Of a stretch of DNA of 64,000 nt, positions 1 to 8,445 are shown piece after piece (the stretch's first letter is position 1; the number at the start of each line of letters is the position of its first letter). The position numbers were made by a program, and so were the translations under genes. The DNA lies in the NCBI RefSeq assembly GCF_036169555.1, contig NZ_CP108032.1, positions 2,976,001-3,040,000 on the forward strand. The letters are read 5' to 3'. The notes below the pieces were generated by a model. It was not told the DNA's origin and made no database searches. It worked only from the letters and a program-made list of their open reading frames with translations. The stretch is from Streptomyces sp. NBC_00306. GTDB taxonomy: Bacteria; Actinomycetota; Actinomycetes; Streptomycetales; Streptomycetaceae.

Positions 1-129
1 CGAAGGGGGCGGACTGCTGGTGCGGGTCGGGGAGGGCGTACAGGGGGTGTCACGGGGGCGAGCAGAACTGACCTCACTGTCAGCGCCCTCTGATAGTTCT
101 TGCCACATCAAGCAGGAAGAGGGGGCGCG

Positions 130-3100
130 ATGACAGGGTCTGTCGATGCGAGCCAGCCGATCGCAGGGCTATATGAGCAACTGATCACTTTGCGTCTTGA
201 GACGCAGCTCACGACGCTCAGCGCCAATGGCGACTGGCATGCCATCGACGATGAGGTAGGACCGGAGTCGTCTCCCCGGGTCATCGCACGTCATGTCGCC
301 GACACCATGAAGCGCGTGCTGGAAAGACTGCCGGCGGCAGAACGCGTCCATGCTGCCAATCACATCCTTGAGTCGATGAACACCATCGAGGGGGCTCAGG
401 AGTGGGTGGACCTTGTTGCTGACGGCCCACGTCAGTTGCTGGCCATCGCGGAGCAACAGGCCAAGGGGGTCTACGCAATCCGCCCGGCGACTCCCCTGTC
501 GGAAACCGCGCTCATCACCAATTCTCCAGATGATCCAAGTCTCGGCTTCGAACTGCGCGCTGAGCTAGCAACTGCAGACCGTGTGGATTTGCTCTGCGCC
601 TTTGTGAAGTGGCACGGACTGCGCATCATCGAGCAGTCACTAGAGGCCGCTCATGCCCGTGGTGTACCTATTCGTGTCATCACGACCACCTACATTGGCG
701 CGACCGAGCGACGAGCGTTGGACAGATTGGTCCAGAAGTTCAACGCCGAGGTGAAGGTCAACTACGAACTGCGGTCTACGCGCCTCCACGCTAAGGCGTG
801 GCTCTTCCGGCGTTACAGCGGCTACGACACTGCATACGTGGGGAGCTCCAATCTTTCGCGGGCTGCGCTCCTCGACGGCTTGGAGTGGAACGTCCGCCTT
901 TCCTCTGTCGCCACACCTGATGTGCTGCGCAAGTTTGAAGCCACTTTCGACTCTTACTGGAGCGAATCGGCGTTTGAGCTCTACGACCCCGAGCGCGACT
1001 CCAGCCGTCTCGATGAAGCCCTGCATGTGGCAGGTCGAGGGACTAGCACGCCGGCAGGGCGCCGGATCACCCTCTCGGGACTCGAGGTACGCCCCTACCC
1101 TCACCAACGCGACATGCTGGAGCGCCTTGAGGTGGAACGTACGGTCCACGATCGGCACCGCAATCTCTTGGTCGCCGCCACGGGGACAGGCAAGACGGTC
1201 ATGGCCGCCCTCGACTATAAGCATCTGCGTCACCAGCACGGACGGGATCTGCGTCTCCTCTTCGTCGCGCACCGCCAAGAGATTCTGCGGCAGTCCCTGC
1301 GCACCTATCAAGACGTTCTGATCGACGCCAATTTCGGCGAAGAGCTGCACAGCAGCATCGTTCCCGAGCAGTGGAAGCATGTCTTTGCAAGCGTTCAGTC
1401 ATTGAATTCCCGCTCCCTGGAGAGCCTCCCTCCCGATCACTTCGACGTCGTCGTCATTGATGAGTTCCACCACGGCGTCTCTCCTACCTACCGAAAGATC
1501 ATCGACCACTTCCAGCCTGCTGAACTCCTCGGCCTGACGGCTACTCCGGAACGCATGGACGGCCGGAATGTCCAAGACGAGTTCTTTGATGGCCGCATCG
1601 CAGCCGAGATGCGGCTCTGGGAGGCACTGGAAAACGAACTCTTGAGTCCGTTCCACTACTTCGGCGTCACCGACAACACCGACATGAGCGCGCTGGCATG
1701 GAAGCGTGGGGCATACGATGCGTCAGCGCTCAGCAACCTGGTGACGGGGAACGATGCTCGCGCTCGCCTCATCGTGCAGGCGGTGATGGACAAGGTCACC
1801 GACCCTGGATCAATGAGGGCCCTAGGGTTCTGTGTGTCGGTCCAGCATGCTCACTTCATGGCCGACTATTTCCGCCGAGCCGGCCTTAACGCCATCGCGC
1901 TCTCCGGGGAGACCCCGCACGAAGACCGCCGAACGGCACTGGATGCTCTACGGTCCGGCAACGTGCAGGTCATCTTCTCGGTTGATCTCTTCAACGAGGG
2001 TCTCGACATCCCCGACGTCGACACGCTCCTCTTGCTGCGGCCCACGTCCAGTGCCACTGTCTTCCTCCAGCAACTGGGACGAGGACTTCGAAGGAGCGAG
2101 GGTAAGGCCGTACTCACGGTCCTGGACTTCATCGGCCAGCATCGCAAAGAGTTCCGCTTCGAAGAGCAGTTCCGCGCTCTGACCAACCTGACGCGCAACC
2201 GCTTGCTCGCCAACATCGAGCATGACTTCCCGCAGCTTCCCTCTGGTTGCCAGATCGTCCTGGAGCCCAAGGCCAAGGATCTGATCCTCGACAACATCCG
2301 TAGCCAAATCAGCGTGAATGTCACCCAACTCGCCCGGGAGGTGCGTCAATACGGCGAGTCACGACTCGCGGCCTACCTCAGGGAGAGCGGGCGGGAGCTG
2401 AAGGAGATCTACCGTGGCAACGGCAACTCCTGGACAGGGCTCCTGCGGCGTTCCGGCCTACTGGATGGCCCACCCCCTGAAGGCGAAGAGGGGCTCCTCA
2501 AGCGAATCTCCGCCTTCCTCCACGTCGATGATCCAGAGCGGGTGGCGGCCTACTCTCAGCTCCTCGAGGACAACCCCCCACACTACGACGATCTCAGCGC
2601 ACGGGGTCAGGCGTACGCCCGCATGCTCTATTTCTCCCTCTGGCCTCTTGGCGGGCATGCCACCTACCAGGAAGCGCTGGACGAGTTGGAGCCCCACCAC
2701 TCCGTCCGGGACGAGCTTCGCCAAGTATTGGCGTATGCCCTCGACAGAGCGGACCACATGCCAGTCCCTCTGGTCGATGACCTCGCCGGGCTCCCGCTAA
2801 CGGTGCACGCTTCCTACAGCCGCGAGGAGATCCTCCCGGCCCTAGAGCAGTCGTCCATCGGGGGGTTCATGCCGGGACACTTCCGGGAGGGAGTGCGGTG
2901 GTGCGAGAGCATCCAGACGGACGCGCTACTGATCACCTTGGAGAAGGACGAGAAGGACTTCTCCCCGCAGACGCGCTACCGGGACTACGCCATGAACGAC
3001 TCCCTCTTTCATTGGGAGTCCCAGAACCAAACCTCAAGCACCTCCCCCACCGGTGTGCGGTACCAGGCGCACAAGGCGCAGGGCACTCACGTCATGCTCT

Positions 3101-3270
3101 TCGTTCGCCGGTACAAGAAGACGGACGTCGGCGGCCCTCAGCCCTGGATGTTGCTTGGCCCCGCGGACTATGTCCGCCACGAAAGCAGCAAGCCGATGGG
3201 GATCACCTGGAAGCTACGCCACGAGATGCCGGCCGATGTGTGGACGTACTCGACAATTGCGGCGAGCTAA
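130..3270 (+). CDS. PLD-like / SF2 helicase / DUF3427 protein
   Basis: About 1046 aa. From N to C: an uncharacterised ~150-aa segment; a phospholipase-D-like nuclease domain (LHAKAWLFRR then GSSNLSRAAL, about residues 160-265); SF2 helicase motor with Walker A ATGTGKT near residue 349 and a DEFHH Walker B box near 443, GLTATPERMDG (motif III region), and QQLGRGLRR as motif VI; a long C-terminal part resembling DUF3427. The ATG at 130 is preferred over the upstream TTG at 100 because AGGAAGAGGGGG sits just in front. Such PLD-helicase-DUF3427 proteins occur in defence neighbourhoods; a role in DNA restriction or repair is inference. Its stop lies 19 bp from the stop of the convergent SRA-HNH gene. 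Third-codon GC looks lower than in the core genes downstream, which suggests acquisition by transfer. Nothing recognisable lies in 1-129. Confidence 0.85.
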   Translation: MTGSVDASQPIAGLYEQLITLRLETQLTTLSANGDWHAIDDEVGPESSPRVIARHVADTMKRVLERLPAAERVHAANHILESMNTIEGAQEWVDLVADGPRQLLAIAEQQAKGVYAIRPATPLSETALITNSPDDPSLGFELRAELATADRVDLLCAFVKWHGLRIIEQSLEAAHARGVPIRVITTTYIGATERRALDRLVQKFNAEVKVNYELRSTRLHAKAWLFRRYSGYDTAYVGSSNLSRAALLDGLEWNVRLSSVATPDVLRKFEATFDSYWSESAFELYDPERDSSRLDEALHVAGRGTSTPAGRRITLSGLEVRPYPHQRDMLERLEVERTVHDRHRNLLVAATGTGKTVMAALDYKHLRHQHGRDLRLLFVAHRQEILRQSLRTYQDVLIDANFGEELHSSIVPEQWKHVFASVQSLNSRSLESLPPDHFDVVVIDEFHHGVSPTYRKIIDHFQPAELLGLTATPERMDGRNVQDEFFDGRIAAEMRLWEALENELLSPFHYFGVTDNTDMSALAWKRGAYDASALSNLVTGNDARARLIVQAVMDKVTDPGSMRALGFCVSVQHAHFMADYFRRAGLNAIALSGETPHEDRRTALDALRSGNVQVIFSVDLFNEGLDIPDVDTLLLLRPTSSATVFLQQLGRGLRRSEGKAVLTVLDFIGQHRKEFRFEEQFRALTNLTRNRLLANIEHDFPQLPSGCQIVLEPKAKDLILDNIRSQISVNVTQLAREVRQYGESRLAAYLRESGRELKEIYRGNGNSWTGLLRRSGLLDGPPPEGEEGLLKRISAFLHVDDPERVAAYSQLLEDNPPHYDDLSARGQAYARMLYFSLWPLGGHATYQEALDELEPHHSVRDELRQVLAYALDRADHMPVPLVDDLAGLPLTVHASYSREEILPALEQSSIGGFMPGHFREGVRWCESIQTDALLITLEKDEKDFSPQTRYRDYAMNDSLFHWESQNQTSSTSPTGVRYQAHKAQGTHVMLFVRRYKKTDVGGPQPWMLLGPADYVRHESSKPMGITWKLRHEMPADVWTYSTIAAS

Positions 3271-3289
3271 GGCTGTCCCGCCCTTAGCC

Positions 3290-4225
3290 TCACGCGCGGT
3301 CGATCCCCCAGAAGCGCCGATGCGCACGAAGGAACGTTGCCTGGATCCGATGCTTCTCCACCGTCAGCAACGCCACGGCACGAGCAGCTGAGGCATCAGC
3401 AGCGAACCGATCCACGACCTCTAGACGGTCGGTCAAGTAGATCGCTCCCCGATCGAGGCGGATGTGGCAGTTCGGACAGAGGCAGAGAACATTGCCTTCA
3501 ACATCAGGACCGTTGTTGGGCCGTCCCAGCGCTTGGATGTGAGCACCCTCCGCATAGCTCACGCCAGCGCCAACAACGAGGGGAGTTCGGCATATCTGGC
3601 ACGTGTGGTCGTACCACCGCTTCACCTTGCGCGCTACAGCCGTATCCCGGACGACACGCTCGACGGTGCTCGTCACTCGAGGCGGAGCTCCATCGAGGAG
3701 CTCTTGTACTTGCTGCTCGATCGGAGTCAGCTCCTGCCTTGCCTCCGGAAGCCGGCGTAGGGAGAACCGGCAGATCTGGAACCCAGACATCCCCTTCTCG
3801 CGCGCTTCCCCAATGACCTCGTACAGCCCGTCGTAGCGATAGCCGCTGCTGGGTGCGTAGTTGAGGTCCCTGGCACGCCCACGAATGACCCGAACCGGGT
3901 ACTTCTTGATACGACTCCGGCGCAGCCCGGCGTTTCCGTTGTTCTCCCAGTCCTGGTCGGAGACCTGCCGGCCGGTGTTCGCATCGCGACCACCCGCGCC
4001 TGTGTAGAGAATCTTGTCCCAGTCATCATGGTCGTCCTCGTAGCCCTCGCTGAGGATGATGGCGTCAGCGGCACGCTCCCCCTCTTCGTCACGCCCCCAG
4101 GAGATCCCGGCGCGCTGTTCCTTGTGCAGCTTGGCGTCCTTGACCTCTTGGCGGGACTCGAAAGCCGTACCGGGGAGGATGCCTCCCACGTGCCCAAAGA
4201 CAGCTCTATAGGTTTCTGCAGCCAT
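3290..4225 (-). CDS. SRA/YDG-domain HNH endonuclease (type IV restriction-like)
   Basis: 311 aa. Residues 1 to ~165 form a YDG/SRA modified-cytosine reader: HVGGILPGTAFESR at the start, GISWGRDEEGERAADAIILS, YTGAGGRDANTG, and YRYDGLYEV. Residues ~205-270 form an HNH nuclease with two Cys pairs (CQIC, CPNC), the AHIQALG histidine and the EGNVLCLCPNCHIRLD core. In this family the SRA domain flips out methylated or otherwise modified bases and the HNH domain cuts, giving modification-dependent restriction; the Streptomyces coelicolor ScoMcrA enzyme has a related SRA-HNH order with an additional N-terminal domain absent here. The exact substrate cannot be read from sequence. No clear ribosome binding site precedes this first in-frame ATG. 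Convergent with the helicase gene. Confidence 0.88.
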   Translation of the reverse strand: MAAETYRAVFGHVGGILPGTAFESRQEVKDAKLHKEQRAGISWGRDEEGERAADAIILSEGYEDDHDDWDKILYTGAGGRDANTGRQVSDQDWENNGNAGLRRSRIKKYPVRVIRGRARDLNYAPSSGYRYDGLYEVIGEAREKGMSGFQICRFSLRRLPEARQELTPIEQQVQELLDGAPPRVTSTVERVVRDTAVARKVKRWYDHTCQICRTPLVVGAGVSYAEGAHIQALGRPNNGPDVEGNVLCLCPNCHIRLDRGAIYLTDRLEVVDRFAADASAARAVALLTVEKHRIQATFLRAHRRFWGIDRA

Positions 4226-4250
4226 GCGAACATGCTGCCGATGTGGCGAT

Positions 4251-4303
4251 CATGTTCGATCGAATCAGGAAGACCACAGCCAAGCGTGTCCATATTCGAT
4301 CGA
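4251..4303. promoter_or_regulatory. Duplicated TTCGATCGA operator-like sites upstream of SRA-HNH gene
   Basis: CATGTTCGATCGA begins at 4251 and CATATTCGATCGA at 4291, a 13-bp direct repeat with one mismatch and 40-bp period (close to four helical turns). The first contains the perfect 10-bp palindrome TTCGATCGAA (4255-4264). Both sit 25-80 bp upstream of the SRA-HNH start, where a promoter would be expected. No dedicated regulator gene adjoins, so the binding protein is unknown. Confidence 0.45.
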
Positions 4304-4428
4304 GAAGTGGCCAGATCGTGGGGTTAGTCGAGCGGCTGAGGCCCTCGTGTCCCCACCGCCCAAGCCTGCTGGACATTTGGTTCACAAGGGAGCTCCCGCG
4401 CGCACCAACCGAGAGCCCTCGCTCCCCC

Positions 4429-5379
4429 TCAATCGCCTCCGTCCCCAACCGCCACCACCTCCGCCGAACAGACACCCTCCCCCAATGCCCCTCGGATCGC
4501 CGCCACGATCTCGTCCGGGTTGTCCCGGAGTTGAGACGGCGAGACCGACAGGACCGTCAAGCCGTGCTGGGCCATGCGGTTGCGGCGGGTCATGGTGTGT
4601 TCCCAGGCGCTCGGGCTCAGGTGCCATTCGCGGGAGTCGATCTCCAGCACCAGGCCTGCCTCCGGCCAGTACGCGTCGGGGCGGGCGAGGAAGGTGCCGT
4701 CGCGTAGGTACAGGTTGTGGTTCCACACAGGAGAGACGATGGCTGCTGCCGCAAGCACGCGGCGAGCGTCCGCTTCTGCGACCGAGCGGATGCCCGCTGT
4801 CAGGCCCTCGATCGTGGGAGTGATCCGCGGATCACTCCGGCGGTGCACCGACTTGAGCGTCGACGTGAGGTCGTCGAGCGTGCAGCGACCCCGCTGGACG
4901 GCCTCTGCCAGGAGGGCCGTCACCGCACGTCCGTCACCCAGGTACGGGATCGCGTCGATGACCGCGCGGGCCAGATGCGCGCACGGCAGGCCTTCCACCG
5001 GAAGGCGGCGGACCTCGTTCCGGGTTCGGTGGATGCGGACGTAGGCGCGGCTTCGGGGGTTGCGGCCGGCTGGAACAAGAACGTCCACCGGGGGCGCCTT
5101 GTCAGGCGGACCCGAGCCACGGACTCCGTACAGCGTCAATGCGGCCGCCCCGGTGAGCAGCGCCCCCTCCCCCGCGTAGAGCAGCGCCGCACGTAACCGT
5201 TGGCGTGGGCTCGGGGCTCCGGTCTGGAGGAGGATCACCCGCGGCAGAACGCGTTGCCACGGGCCGCCCTTGCCGCATCGGTGGGCGATGGTCGAGCGGG
5301 ACCATCCCAGGTCCGCCAATTGGCGGGAGGTCGCCAGGCGGTCCTGGCGGTTGATCAGGCTGCTGGTGAGAGTGCGCAT
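4429..5379 (-). CDS. AbiEi-like N-terminal / PD-(D/E)xK-like (DUF559-type) protein
   Basis: 316 aa. The N-terminus (RLATSRQLADLGWSRSTIAH, then WQRVLPRVILLQTG) resembles the winged-helix plus 'AbiEi antitoxin' fold found in many actinobacterial proteins. The C-terminus (residues ~230-300: RPDAYWPEAGLVLEIDSREWH ... RRNRMAQHGLTVLSVSPSQL) resembles DUF559/Vsr-like nucleases, with E and D residues spaced as in a PD-(D/E)xK core. No partner AbiEii-like toxin is adjacent. The family is common and mostly unstudied; action as an antitoxin or nuclease is unproven. The start lies in a G-rich (coding strand) upstream region. Confidence 0.7.
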   Translation of the reverse strand: MRTLTSSLINRQDRLATSRQLADLGWSRSTIAHRCGKGGPWQRVLPRVILLQTGAPSPRQRLRAALLYAGEGALLTGAAALTLYGVRGSGPPDKAPPVDVLVPAGRNPRSRAYVRIHRTRNEVRRLPVEGLPCAHLARAVIDAIPYLGDGRAVTALLAEAVQRGRCTLDDLTSTLKSVHRRSDPRITPTIEGLTAGIRSVAEADARRVLAAAAIVSPVWNHNLYLRDGTFLARPDAYWPEAGLVLEIDSREWHLSPSAWEHTMTRRNRMAQHGLTVLSVSPSQLRDNPDEIVAAIRGALGEGVCSAEVVAVGDGGD

Positions 5380-5435
5380 GATCGAGATCTGCCCCTGGTG
5401 CGACGCCCGTCACCCACCGTTGCAAGTACTCGCCA

Positions 5436-5491
5436 CCCCACTCCCCCGATCCCACCCCCATCACCCACCGTCACCCCCCGCACACCCCCAT
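5436..5491 (-). other. G-quadruplex-prone tract upstream of AbiEi-like gene
   Basis: The plus strand is an almost G-free C/A/T tract. On the minus strand it gives two consecutive motifs of at least four G-runs of three or more with loops of 1-7 nt: 5436-5459 (loops T, ATC, AGT) and roughly 5455-5491 (loops 4-7 nt). It lies 57-112 bp upstream of the start at 5379, so it could fall in that gene's promoter or 5' UTR, and about 100-155 bp upstream of the divergent Excalibur gene. Confidence 0.5.
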
Positions 5492-5590
5492 CACAACTCA
5501 GCCACAAACATCCCCACTTACCCCATCACCCGTTAACCGGAATGAAATGCTCAGCTCCCTCAGTCCGGATCCGTCAGCCTTGGGGGGCAC

Positions 5591-6424
5591 ATGACTCGGA
5601 TACGTACGCAGGGGCGCATCGCCGTGGCCGCAGTTGGTGTCGTGATGGCGGTGGTGGGGGTCGCCGGGTGTGGGGGTGAGAGTGCTCAGGACGCCGAGCC
5701 CGCCGCCGAGCAGGTCGCGAGCGCGTCCGCGGCCGCCGAGCCGGCGCCCTCCGTCAAGGCTCTGCTCGAGCTCGTCGATGACCAGGAGAGCGCCGGCGGT
5801 GAGGAGATCGTCGTCCAAGTGCTCCAGAACGACACCGTCACCCTCGGCAGCGGGACCAGCGGAAATGTGCAGATGGTCCTCGACGACGAGACCTTCGCCG
5901 TCACCGTGGACTCGCCTCCCGCCCATGGCACCGCCACCGTCGACGGCAACACCGTCGTGTACAAGGCAGTTGCCGGGTATGACGGCGAGGACACCTTCAC
6001 GTACAAGGTGGATGTGACCGGGAGCGAGGCCGTGTCCGGGACCGCTGTGGTGCGGATCACCGTGGACCCGCCCGCGCCGCCGGCGAAGCCCGCCGCGCCC
6101 AAGAAGCCCGCCGCGCCGGCGACGTTGTATGCCAACTGCGCCGCCGCCGAGGCCGCCGGTGCCGCGCCCGTAGAGGTCGGCGACCCGGGCTACGGACGCC
6201 ATCTGGACCGGGACGGCGACGGCGTGGGGTGTGAGCCTTACTCCGGCGGGGGCGGTTCGTCCGGCGGGAGTTCAGGGGGCGGCTCCACGGGCGGTGGAGG
6301 CGGCAGTGTCTCGTACGCCAACTGCTCCGAGGTGCGGGCCGCGGGTGCCGCGCCCATCCGTACCGGTGACCCCGGCTACGGGCGCCACCTCGACCGGGAC
6401 GGCGACGGCATCGCCTGCGAGTGA
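5591..6424 (+). CDS. Lipoprotein with Ig-like domain and two Excalibur calcium-binding domains
   Basis: 277 aa. The N-terminus is a lipoprotein signal (hydrophobic stretch ending VVGVAGCGG). Residues ~65-155 form an extracellular Ig/cadherin-like repeat (VQVLQNDTVTLGSG ... GYDGEDTFTYKV ... VVRITV). An Ala/Pro/Lys linker follows, then two near-identical Excalibur domains separated by a Gly/Ser-rich spacer: YANCAAAEAAGAAPV ... DRDGDGVGCE and YANCSEVRAAGAAPI ... DRDGDGIACE. Each has the invariant paired Cys and the DxDxDG calcium loop. Expected to be surface-anchored. The catalytic nuclease domain sometimes linked to Excalibur domains is absent, so a structural or Ca-sensing role is more likely. 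Confidence 0.85.
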   Translation: MTRIRTQGRIAVAAVGVVMAVVGVAGCGGESAQDAEPAAEQVASASAAAEPAPSVKALLELVDDQESAGGEEIVVQVLQNDTVTLGSGTSGNVQMVLDDETFAVTVDSPPAHGTATVDGNTVVYKAVAGYDGEDTFTYKVDVTGSEAVSGTAVVRITVDPPAPPAKPAAPKKPAAPATLYANCAAAEAAGAAPVEVGDPGYGRHLDRDGDGVGCEPYSGGGGSSGGSSGGGSTGGGGGSVSYANCSEVRAAGAAPIRTGDPGYGRHLDRDGDGIACE

Positions 6425-6502
6425 GGACGATTGCCGCGCCGCATTCCCGGTGGCCGTCAGCGGCGGGGGATGTCGGCCTCCGGTCACCGGGAATGGGCAG
6501 GG

Positions 6503-6538
6503 CTGCGGCGGCCGGGAGGGACGACCCGGCCGCCGCAG
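6503..6538. terminator. Bidirectional hairpin terminator
   Basis: Perfect 14-bp inverted repeat (CTGCGGCGGCCGGG, 8-nt loop, complement) between the convergent Excalibur and lipoprotein genes. A second inverted repeat, CATTCCCGGTG/CACCGGGAATG (6442-6452/6485-6495), and GAATTCCC/GGGAATTC (6555-6562/6582-6589) flank it. Confidence 0.75.
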
Positions 6539-6630
6539 GTTCATGGGGTGGAACGAATTCCCAAAGCATTCCCCCGCATTCGGGAATTCATCAGGTCCGG
6601 ATTCTGTAACGGAATGATGAGTTTCTCGTA

Positions 6631-7131
6631 TCAGACCGCCTTCTTGACGAGCTTTCCGTCGGCCGCGACCACGAACCACTCGCCGTCCAGGCCCTGACCG
6701 TTGACGTCTCCGGCGGTCGCGTCGCCGACGTAGTAGTACAACGGCCAGTCCCCGTACACCGCCTGCTCGGCCCCCTCGCCGAGCTTCGCCTCCTTGAGGA
6801 GGTCCGGCTGCACGCCGGTGCCCGGGGTGACGTCCTTGGCGGAGGTGAGGGCCGGCCAGACCGCGATGCAGTCGGCGTCACACCTGCTGCTTCCGGGCTT
6901 GTCCTTGGTGAATCCATACAGCGTACGGCCCGATTCGTCGACGAGGATCTTGCCGACCGGCGAGTCCGCGATCTTGATGACGGCGCCCGCCGCGGGCTTC
7001 GCGGCGCCCCCGGCCGCCGCGCCCGGCGCCGGATCCGACGCCCCGTCCGAACCGCCGCACGCGCTGAGCGTGAGCAGCGCGAGCGCGGCAGCGGAGACGG
7101 CGGCGGGCATGGTGAAGCGGTTCCTGCTCAT
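6631..7131 (-). CDS. Secreted lipoprotein, COG4315-type (YxFxxD repeat)
   Basis: 166 aa from the ATG at 7131, chosen because GGGGGAA lies at the right distance upstream and the hydrophobic signal begins there. The lipobox LTLSACGG gives an acylated Cys near residue 24. The mature protein has two copies of the COG4315 'predicted lipoprotein' motif: KILVDESGRTLYGFTKD followed by a Cys pair (SRCDADCIAVWPAL), and AVYGDWPLYYYVGD near the end (GLDGEWFVVAADGKLV). The function of this family is unknown; an extracytoplasmic role is all that can be said. Confidence 0.8.
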   Translation of the reverse strand: MSRNRFTMPAAVSAAALALLTLSACGGSDGASDPAPGAAAGGAAKPAAGAVIKIADSPVGKILVDESGRTLYGFTKDKPGSSRCDADCIAVWPALTSAKDVTPGTGVQPDLLKEAKLGEGAEQAVYGDWPLYYYVGDATAGDVNGQGLDGEWFVVAADGKLVKKAV

Positions 7132-7301
7132 GGTTGTTCCCCCGGTTGTTGGGTGTGCCGTGGTCTGCCCGGTTGTACGGCAGCAACTGATCGGTGGTTC
7201 AACTGAATTGCAGAAATTTCGCGTTGAACAACCCGCGCCGGAGACGCGTACCTCCATGCGACCGACCCGACCATTCGGCCTCAACGGGAGGAACAAGAAC
7301 A

Positions 7302-8258
7302 ATGAACAAGCGATTCATTTCTGTGGCGGCAAGTGCAATTGTGCTCGGTGTTGCGGGTGTTTCTCCCGCAATCGCTCACGGGGGCGGCCACGGCAACGGA
7401 CACGGCACGCAGCAGGGCGGAAGCAGCAGCGCGGCGAGCACGTTCACCAAGCCGTCCACGGGACGCGCCCTCACCTTCGCCGCCGAGCTGTCGGGCGCCG
7501 ACGAGGTGCCCGTCGCGGGCGGGCCCGCGGTCAACGACCCGGACGGCAAGGCCGTCGCGCTGGTGAAGGTGAAGGGCGACCGGGTCACCTTCGCCCTCCG
7601 GTGGAAGGGCTTCGTGCCGAGCCTCGGGCACATCCACCAGGGTGCGGCCGGGAAGAACGGCGAGGTCAAGGTGCCGCTGTTCGGTACGGCGATGCCCGAC
7701 TCCGTAACCTCCGCGGCAGGGCAGGTGGCCCTGACGGACGCCAAGTTGGCGCGCGACATCCGTAACGACCCCGCGGGCTTCTACGTGAACCTGCACAGCG
7801 CCGAGTTCCCGGGCGGTGCCGTACGGGGGCAGCTCAAGCCGCTGCACAAGAACATCAACCCGCTCGACATCATCAAGGGCGGCAAGCTGCGGGCGCTGTC
7901 CAACGGGGCCCAGGAAGTGCCGAAGAACGACGCCTCCAAGGTCGGGGACCCGGACGGGCACGCGGTGACGTTCATCCACCCCAAGGGCACGGACGTCGAC
8001 TACTCCCTGGCCTGGATCAACCTCAAGAGCCCGACCAAGGGGCACATCCACAAGGGCGCGTTCGGCAAGAACGGCGACGTCGTCTTCGACTTCTTCAACC
8101 GGCCCGTGCCGGACGGGGTCTTCGCCGTCTCCGGCAGGATCACGGGTCAGAACCCGGACGTCGTCCAGCGCGTCCGCGCCAACCCGCGCAACTACTACTC
8201 CAACATCCACACCGCCGAGTTCGCCGACGGCGCGGTCCGCGGGCAGCTCTTCCACTGA
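7302..8258 (+). CDS. Secreted protein with two CHRD domains
   Basis: 318 aa from the ATG at 7302, preceded by GGGAGGA. An N-terminal Sec signal (MNKRFISVAASAIVLG ... AIAHGGG) is followed by a His/Gly-rich mature start. Two CHRD (chordin-like) domains follow: AAELSGADEVP ... GHIHQGAAGKNGEVKVPLFG ... FYVNLHSAEFPGGAVRGQL, then LSNGAQEVP ... GHIHKGAFGKNGDVVFDFF ... YYSNIHTAEFADGAVRGQLFH. The alternating GHIH and N(L/I)H(S/T)AEF motifs are the family hallmark. Bacterial CHRD proteins have no assigned enzymatic activity. The gene is divergent from the preceding lipoprotein gene. Confidence 0.87.
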   Translation: MNKRFISVAASAIVLGVAGVSPAIAHGGGHGNGHGTQQGGSSSAASTFTKPSTGRALTFAAELSGADEVPVAGGPAVNDPDGKAVALVKVKGDRVTFALRWKGFVPSLGHIHQGAAGKNGEVKVPLFGTAMPDSVTSAAGQVALTDAKLARDIRNDPAGFYVNLHSAEFPGGAVRGQLKPLHKNINPLDIIKGGKLRALSNGAQEVPKNDASKVGDPDGHAVTFIHPKGTDVDYSLAWINLKSPTKGHIHKGAFGKNGDVVFDFFNRPVPDGVFAVSGRITGQNPDVVQRVRANPRNYYSNIHTAEFADGAVRGQLFH

Positions 8259-8402
8259 CGGGGAGCCAGTGCGAAAACCGGGGCGCGACCGCCCGGCGAG
8301 GGAGGCGCGGTGGGCGTACGGCGGTCCGCTTGCGGAGCCGTCCGGCGGGCGTTGAACACATCCGCACCGCCGTCCGTACTCCCTCACACCTCCCCTGAGT
8401 GT

Positions 8403-8445
8403 CTGGGCGGGTGACGGGTCAGGAAGGGGCCCGTCACCCGCCCAG
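8403..8445. terminator. 16-bp inverted-repeat terminator overlapping a stop codon
   Basis: CTGGGCGGGTGACGGG (8403-8418), 11-nt loop, and its exact complement (8430-8445). It lies between the convergent CHRD and DUF445 genes, and its right arm includes the DUF445 stop codon (8434-8436). Confidence 0.75.
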
